From JAWXBR01 sp034440235 (GTDB taxonomy: Bacteria; Bacteroidota; Ignavibacteria; Kapaibacteriales; Kapaibacteriaceae): a stretch of 28,054 nucleotides of DNA. Location: positions 1-28,054 of the forward strand of contig JAWXBR010000038.1 of assembly GCA_034440235.1 (NCBI GenBank). The letters run 5' to 3'. The notes under the pieces were generated by a model. That model ran no database searches, was not told the DNA's origin, and saw nothing but the letters and a program-made list of their open reading frames with translations. Position numbers and translations under genes: made by a program. Shown piece by piece: positions 23,573 through 28,054 of the stretch (position 1 is its first letter; each line of letters opens with the position of its first letter).

Positions 23573-25419
23573 TAGTTCTGTACCGTCCTTCCTATCTCAA
23601 TCCACTTCGTACTTGCTGCATCCCAGACAAGTGTGAGTGTATCGTTGGCGTCCATGTCAAAATCGACTGCGCCTTGTAGGTCGAGATTCGCGTCAGCGTC
23701 TCTCACGCGAATTGCATTGGCCCCAGAGAATCGAACTGTAATTACGAGACCATTCGTCACACCATTTCGAAATGTCATGATGCGAGCAGCCGCCGCTCCT
23801 GTTGATGTGACTCGAATGATGTCAGCATCATCGGTACCTGCAGGAAATGCACCTGCTGCTGCTGAATTGTGTGCTACAACATCATACGTTGGGGTTGCAA
23901 TCCAGTCAAGAGTACCGTCAGTGGTTGTCGGAGCTGGCGACGTCGCAACTGAAAGGAACCGGAGCCCTATACCAACACGATCTGGTAATGTGTAGGAGTT
24001 CGAGTAGTCGTTGTATGTTGAAGCTGGTGCTTTAAACGCAACGTAGTTGATGTTTGCACCTACGATTGAACCACTCACGTTGTACGCCTCAAACAGCCGG
24101 AGTGATGCCGACGTATTGTCGTTGTCCGCAAGCCAGATGTTCATATTCGCTAGAACTGCCATGTTTTGAACAGAGATCGACATTGCAGTCGCTCCGCCGT
24201 TCATACCGAGAGTGTTCTGTCCGGAGATTGTCATAGACCTTCCGCCGATTGCCACTGCAGTCAGACCTGAAACACTGTTCGAAGAACCGCCTAGAACCGA
24301 AGCATGATTCGAGGTGGCGCTGTTTGATTGTCCCGTGAACGACGTCACGTGGGTTCCAGTCGTCGCTGCATTAGACTGTCCACCACCTACTGTGGAATGA
24401 TTGCTCGATGCGGAGTTTGACTGTCCACCACCAATTGAAGGGTATGAGCCGATCAAGGTGTTGCTGCCACCTCCCAATAGCGACGATGTGGCCGCGCCCG
24501 TCGAAGTATTCGAGGCACCTCCACCGATAAAGCTAGAGTTAGTACCTACGTTGTTTGACAAGCCGCCGCCGACTGCTCCCATATTTGCAGCAGCGGTGTT
24601 GTTTGTACCGCCAAGTACGATTGCGCGGTTACCTGAAACCATGTTCCCATACCCACCTATGATTACGCCAATGTTGGCAGAGTTGGTGTTTAACCTGCCA
24701 CCGAAAACCGTATTCAAGTTGCCTGAGCCAACATTGTCTTCACCGGCTCCAATGAAGCCGATGTTGCCGCTCTGTGTATTACCATTTCCACCAAGAGCGA
24801 CAGATGTGTTCCCCGACACAAGGTTATCCTCTCCAGCTAGTATAGCACCACGAAATCCACTTACTCTACTATCGTTGCCGCCGATAACGGCGGCGAGTGT
24901 TGCAGAAACGGCATTCGAGTACCCTCCACCAATTGCTGCTTGATACCCCGAGGTCGCATTTCCCGCACCGCCAATTACCGTCGACTTGCTACCTGAAGCT
25001 CCACCACCGCTAAGGTTATTACCCTGAAGATTATTTGAATAGAACGCGGTGCCACCTACAACACCACCTTCTGTGGCGCCTGCAGGTCGCCTTAATCCTG
25101 TACCCGAGACAAGTTCAAGAGAGGAGGATGGACTTTGGCTCCAATAGAGCTGAAAGGGTCCCGCAGCCGAGGTTTGTAGAAAGTAGCCTGACGTTGGTAG
25201 GTCGGGCGGTAGCATCAACGTGTATGGTGGCGTAATAGCCGACAACGGTGGTGATATCGAGATATATGTTTTTGGAGCTTGCGGACGTTCAAACCGAATG
25301 CCTTGGAAGGTTCGGATATCCGTATCCTGGGCATGCACTACTGTCAGCGCGCAATGGGTCAAAAGCGCAGCGACTATCAGTGTAGAGGCGATATGGTGAC
25401 GGTGAGGGGCCATCAGCAT
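23572..25419 (-). CDS. Secreted adhesin-like protein with YadA-head-type repeats (615 aa)
   Basis: Paralog of the protein encoded at 21734-23572 with the same order of parts. The ATG at 25419 (another at 25413) follows the upstream stop by 13 bases. The signal peptide is about 1-30 (TLIVAALLTHCALTVVHA-Q). The N-terminal block has FQGIRFERPQAPKTYISI and PYTLMLPPDLPTSGYFLQ. About 17 head-type repeats span residues 141-400, e.g. NLVSGNTSVALGGNG and NTQSGNIGFIGAGED. The post-repeat module IWLADNDNTSASLRLFEAYN leads to YTLPDRVG and a C-terminal cap ending TLTLVWDAASTKWIEIGRTV. No anchor, sorting or protease domain is visible. Repeats have drifted further from the NTASG consensus than in its neighbour, with more NTxSGN and NSxSS variants. 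Likely another fibre or adhesin subunit. Confidence 0.8.
   Translation of the reverse strand: MLMAPHRHHIASTLIVAALLTHCALTVVHAQDTDIRTFQGIRFERPQAPKTYISISPPLSAITPPYTLMLPPDLPTSGYFLQTSAAGPFQLYWSQSPSSSLELVSGTGLRRPAGATEGGVVGGTAFYSNNLQGNNLSGGGASGSKSTVIGGAGNATSGYQAAIGGGYSNAVSATLAAVIGGNDSRVSGFRGAILAGEDNLVSGNTSVALGGNGNTQSGNIGFIGAGEDNVGSGNLNTVFGGRLNTNSANIGVIIGGYGNMVSGNRAIVLGGTNNTAAANMGAVGGGLSNNVGTNSSFIGGGASNTSTGAATSSLLGGGSNTLIGSYPSIGGGQSNSASSNHSTVGGGQSNAATTGTHVTSFTGQSNSATSNHASVLGGSSNSVSGLTAVAIGGRSMTISGQNTLGMNGGATAMSISVQNMAVLANMNIWLADNDNTSASLRLFEAYNVSGSIVGANINYVAFKAPASTYNDYSNSYTLPDRVGIGLRFLSVATSPAPTTTDGTLDWIATPTYDVVAHNSAAAGAFPAGTDDADIIRVTSTGAAAARIMTFRNGVTNGLVITVRFSGANAIRVRDADANLDLQGAVDFDMDANDTLTLVWDAASTKWIEIGRTVQN
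24220..24999 (-). repeat. Head-repeat region of the 615-aa protein
   Basis: About 17 units of 14-16 residues (residues 141-400), with consensus N-x-x-S-G-x-x-x-x-I-G-G-G and an Asn at the start of nearly every unit. Confidence 0.8.
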
Positions 25420-25432
25420 TCTCTCATTTTAG

Positions 25433-28054
25433 TTAGTTGTTTGAACGGCTGGTTTCAATCCAGTCCGTCCCTGTCCAAATTAGCGATAGAATGTCGTTTG
25501 CAGCACCCACCCAATCACCCGTAAGGTCTACGTTGCTTCCAACGACATCCGGAAGTGTAACCGACCCTGTCGCCGTTTCAAGAATTCGAAGAATCAGTAG
25601 TTGCCCTGGCTGAAGTCCGTTTGCCAAGATCAATCCTGTCCGCGCCGCGACACCTGGATCGAGAACCACATAACTGCGATTAGCAGGCGTGACTGTCTGA
25701 CCGTTGGCTGCGACTGCAACGTTTGCTGGTGGACGCACCACAAGTCCACCGTCGATGTCCATAGACGCGGCGGGAGTAATGTTTCCAATTCCCACATATC
25801 CCGTCGCGCCATCGATTTCCATTCTCTTCGTAGCTCCACTAACACCACTAAAGAACGTTATGTCCTGCGGCGTGGCATTCGTAGTTGCAATTGTAAGGGG
25901 CTGCGTGCTGGTCGTTCCGAGGAATGACCCAGCTGCGCCATTCCAGGCAGTTGTTGTTGCATTTCCCGTAAGCGCCCAGCCCGCAAGACCTGCAGGGTCA
26001 AACCAGCTAAGTACACCCGCTGTTGTTGTAGCCAGGACATAATTATTTGCAGGTGGTAGTGCTATTGGAAGTGTGTAAGTTATGTCCGCGATCTGTGCAC
26101 CGGCCTGGAACGCTGAGAAGTTCGTACCTACACCAGGAAAGGTTCCCGCACCTGCTTGTGCTTCGTAAAAGCGCAATTGAGACGGGGTGTTTGTATTGTT
26201 TGCGAGCCAAACGTTTGTGCTACCAAAGGCAACGACATTGTCGGTTGCAATTGTCATTGCCATCGTTCCACTGTTAAAACCCGCGGAACGAGAACCCGTT
26301 ATTGTAAGATTACGTCCACCCCAAATCGCCGAATGATTACCTGCAGTGAGAATTGAGTTGCTTGCTCCACCAGCAATGAATGCATTTGTACTCGATGTTA
26401 TAATGTTGTCCTGACCGCCACCAATAACAGAGTAGTTAGAACTTGTTTGGACAGTGTTGTTCGAGCCCCCTACAATTATCCCGTTCGTAGAACTCGCAAT
26501 TGTATTGGTGTTGCCCGAAACAATAGCTGCATAGTTAGAATTTGTCATGGTGTTGGTGATACCAGCACCGATGAACGAATGTGTTGCTTGTGTGAGAGTG
26601 TTGTCCTGACCCGATACAATTGCTGCCGAGTTCGAGCTAGTAACTAGCCTGTTATTCCAACCCGAACCGATAAACGAGCGGAGAGAAGAAGTACTGCTGT
26701 TAGAAAGACCCGTAACAATTGCGGTGTAGTCCGAACCCGTCATTACGTTCGTACCACCGCTACCGATAAAAGCACGTGTTGATGATGCCGAAATGTCGTT
26801 GTCATCGCCGCCTGCGATAACGGAATAGTTGTCATTGCTGCCGATGCTGTTAGAGATTCCTCCACCAACCACAGAGTATATGGCTGCTGCTGTGTTATCA
26901 CGTCCAGAAAGAACGCCAGAATAGTTTCCCGTTGCCGTTTGGGTAATAACTGCTCTGTTACCCTGAAGGTCGATTGCACCAGTACCCGGCGTACCCACAA
27001 TTCCGCCTTGCACATATGCTGCACGTCGACGAATGTTTGAGACCCCACTTACTTCTTCTAGAATTCCGAGTGCACCCGGATCGGTCCATGACATAACGCC
27101 AGCTGTCGTACTACTCATGACATACCCATTTGCTGCCGGTGCTGCAATTGGTAGTGTGTAGGCAATGTTTGTTGCGCCTTGGGCACCTGCTGTGAACGAT
27201 GTGACACCTGTACTGGTACCACGCATTGTAAGTGTACCTGACAAGCGTGCACTGTGCATTCGTGTAATGCTTGCGTTGGCAGTACCAGTGAGTGTTGTTA
27301 CAAGTGATGCGGGTAGGTCGGCCACTGTAGAGCCAAGGTAAACATCGCGATTATCAGCGCTACTTACTACTAATGGCCACAGATTTCCTGTCGTTCCAGA
27401 GGTAGAAACCAATGCACCAACGCCAATACCGGTTGATGCACCAGTACTATTCGCATCAGCAAGTATTGCAACACCGTTCGATGCCCCAGATGAGCGAGCG
27501 TATGTTTCAACCCCCATGCGCGGACGGCTACCTGCAGACGTACCTGCGCGGAACCCTACACCGTTTCCGGTATTAGTTGGAGCATAGGTTACTCCATTCG
27601 TGCTTGCTTCGATTTCGATACCTAGATCGGGATCGTTAAGTCCGACAATGCTGCCAATGCGAATTCCTGCGCCAGTACCATTGGCGGTGCTTCCTAAAAG
27701 AATACCAGCATCACTTGCGCCTGTATTACCAATGTTTCTGACCACAATACCGCTGGACGTTGTAGTGCCCGTCATGTCGACGTTCAAGCCCACACCAGCA
27801 GTCGCAGCAACCGCACTAAGTGTTACCCTGCTGTTTGCAAGTGGCAACGCTGTACCAATTCCGACTTCACCTGTAGAAAGAACACGAAGGCGTTCCGTGT
27901 TCAGCGTTCGTATCACCAAAGGTTGAGCGTCTGTTGTCCCCAAGAAATTTGTCGCAGGGTTGATAGCTGTGTTTCCAAGAATCGTCCATGCGGCCGTGCC
28001 AAGTACAGCAGCAAACGACGCTTCATCGAGTGAGCCTGTGCTATTGGACAGCAC
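25433..28054 (-). CDS. Large adhesin / tail-fibre-like repeat protein, 5' end cut by window edge
   Basis: The frame is open to the right edge; 873 residues are visible. The GTG at 28054 is only the first codon in the window, and no signal peptide is seen, so the true start lies outside. The visible N-terminus has the NFLGTTDAQPLVIRTLNTER and EVGIGTALPL motifs common in Bacteroidota tail-fibre/S74-type surface proteins; a second copy lies at about 710-770 (FLGTTSTQPLTIATTN, GYVGIGNITPAA). YTLPIAAPAANGYVMSSTTA modules flank the repeats (about 299-325 and 660-685). Residues 376-583 hold about 12 head-type repeats, mostly 16-17 residues. After VWLANNTNTPSQLRFYEAQ comes the C-terminal cap (about 778-873), ending ILSLIWTGTDWIETSRSN, shared with both downstream paralogs. 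No S74 peptidase is at the C-terminus. Confidence 0.8.
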   Translation of the reverse strand: MLSNSTGSLDEASFAAVLGTAAWTILGNTAINPATNFLGTTDAQPLVIRTLNTERLRVLSTGEVGIGTALPLANSRVTLSAVAATAGVGLNVDMTGTTTSSGIVVRNIGNTGASDAGILLGSTANGTGAGIRIGSIVGLNDPDLGIEIEASTNGVTYAPTNTGNGVGFRAGTSAGSRPRMGVETYARSSGASNGVAILADANSTGASTGIGVGALVSTSGTTGNLWPLVVSSADNRDVYLGSTVADLPASLVTTLTGTANASITRMHSARLSGTLTMRGTSTGVTSFTAGAQGATNIAYTLPIAAPAANGYVMSSTTAGVMSWTDPGALGILEEVSGVSNIRRRAAYVQGGIVGTPGTGAIDLQGNRAVITQTATGNYSGVLSGRDNTAAAIYSVVGGGISNSIGSNDNYSVIAGGDDNDISASSTRAFIGSGGTNVMTGSDYTAIVTGLSNSSTSSLRSFIGSGWNNRLVTSSNSAAIVSGQDNTLTQATHSFIGAGITNTMTNSNYAAIVSGNTNTIASSTNGIIVGGSNNTVQTSSNYSVIGGGQDNIITSSTNAFIAGGASNSILTAGNHSAIWGGRNLTITGSRSAGFNSGTMAMTIATDNVVAFGSTNVWLANNTNTPSQLRFYEAQAGAGTFPGVGTNFSAFQAGAQIADITYTLPIALPPANNYVLATTTAGVLSWFDPAGLAGWALTGNATTTAWNGAAGSFLGTTSTQPLTIATTNATPQDITFFSGVSGATKRMEIDGATGYVGIGNITPAASMDIDGGLVVRPPANVAVAANGQTVTPANRSYVVLDPGVAARTGLILANGLQPGQLLILRILETATGSVTLPDVVGSNVDLTGDWVGAANDILSLIWTGTDWIETSRSNN
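26306..26929 (-). repeat. Head-repeat region of the truncated adhesin
   Basis: About 12 units of 16-17 residues with Asn-Thr-x-x-x-Ser-Ser at the turn. Between residues about 427 and 515 the core alternates SFIGSG/AFIGSG with AAIVSG/TAIVTG, giving a two-unit super-repeat. Confidence 0.75.

Noticed and set aside
24401..24943. Pro-rich plus-strand open frame (180 aa) opposite the second adhesin
   Set aside because: Same repeat-antisense effect; no start signal and no homology-like motif.
22400..26929. Regular short repeats that could suggest a CRISPR array
   Set aside because: Units are in-frame coding repeats of 42-51 bases, diverged at DNA level, with no constant repeat/variable spacer pattern.

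Overview
The window looks like a piece of a Bacteroidota/Chlorobi-group chromosome; a Kapabacteria- or Ignavibacteria-like lineage is my best guess. The reasons are an SusC-style TonB receptor with a carboxypeptidase-like N-domain, DUF1573, an MXAN_6640-like metalloprotease, C-terminal domains resembling type IX secretion (T9SS) sorting signals, many secreted proteins with few Shine-Dalgarno sites, and two exact TAnnTTTG promoter-like boxes. No ribosomal or housekeeping marker is present, so the taxonomy is inference. I see no tRNA, rRNA, CRISPR array, insertion sequence or prophage.

Layout. (1) Positions 1-1886 hold a probable metal-related cluster: a TonB-dependent receptor (running off the left edge) with a small Cys-rich exported partner upstream, both on the minus strand, and a divergent YjdI-type Fe-S protein on the plus strand. 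(2) Positions 1951-5529 form a tightly coupled plus-strand run: an exported Fn3-like protein, a putative metalloprotease, an ABC ATPase and a lytic transglycosylase, each start overlapping the previous stop. A bidirectional hairpin terminator follows at 5531-5563. (3) Positions 5593-12633 on the minus strand read, in transcription order, nuoM, nuoN, a 762-residue secreted protein with cohesin-like and T9SS-like C-terminal domains, a 272-residue outer-membrane barrel, and a DUF1573 protein with its own candidate promoter. (4) A soluble TPR-histidine kinase (12778-14826, plus) is divergent from nuoM. (5) Positions 14827-15029 carry two copies of a ~50-bp GC-hairpin repeat that can terminate the next operon.

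(6) Positions 15030-28054, almost half the window, are one minus-strand array of eight exported or outer-membrane proteins. Seven junctions overlap or have gaps of at most 13 bases. In transcription order they are: three paralogous proteins built on YadA-head-like repeats with a shared C-terminal cap (the first is cut by the window edge); three proteins sharing an N-terminal 'N-x-G-x-I-x-I' signature (133, 691 and 707 residues; the 691 has a G8-like segment, the 707 ends in dockerin-like EF loops); a 436-residue protein with a T9SS-like C-terminus; and a 271-residue outer-membrane barrel. This is the most plausible candidate for an undescribed system: a multi-subunit surface fibre or adhesive layer. 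The T9SS machinery itself is not in the window.

A recurring arrangement is that a T9SS-like cargo gene overlaps by one to four bases the gene of a ~271-residue barrel ending in Phe. It occurs at 7308 and at 15842-15845.
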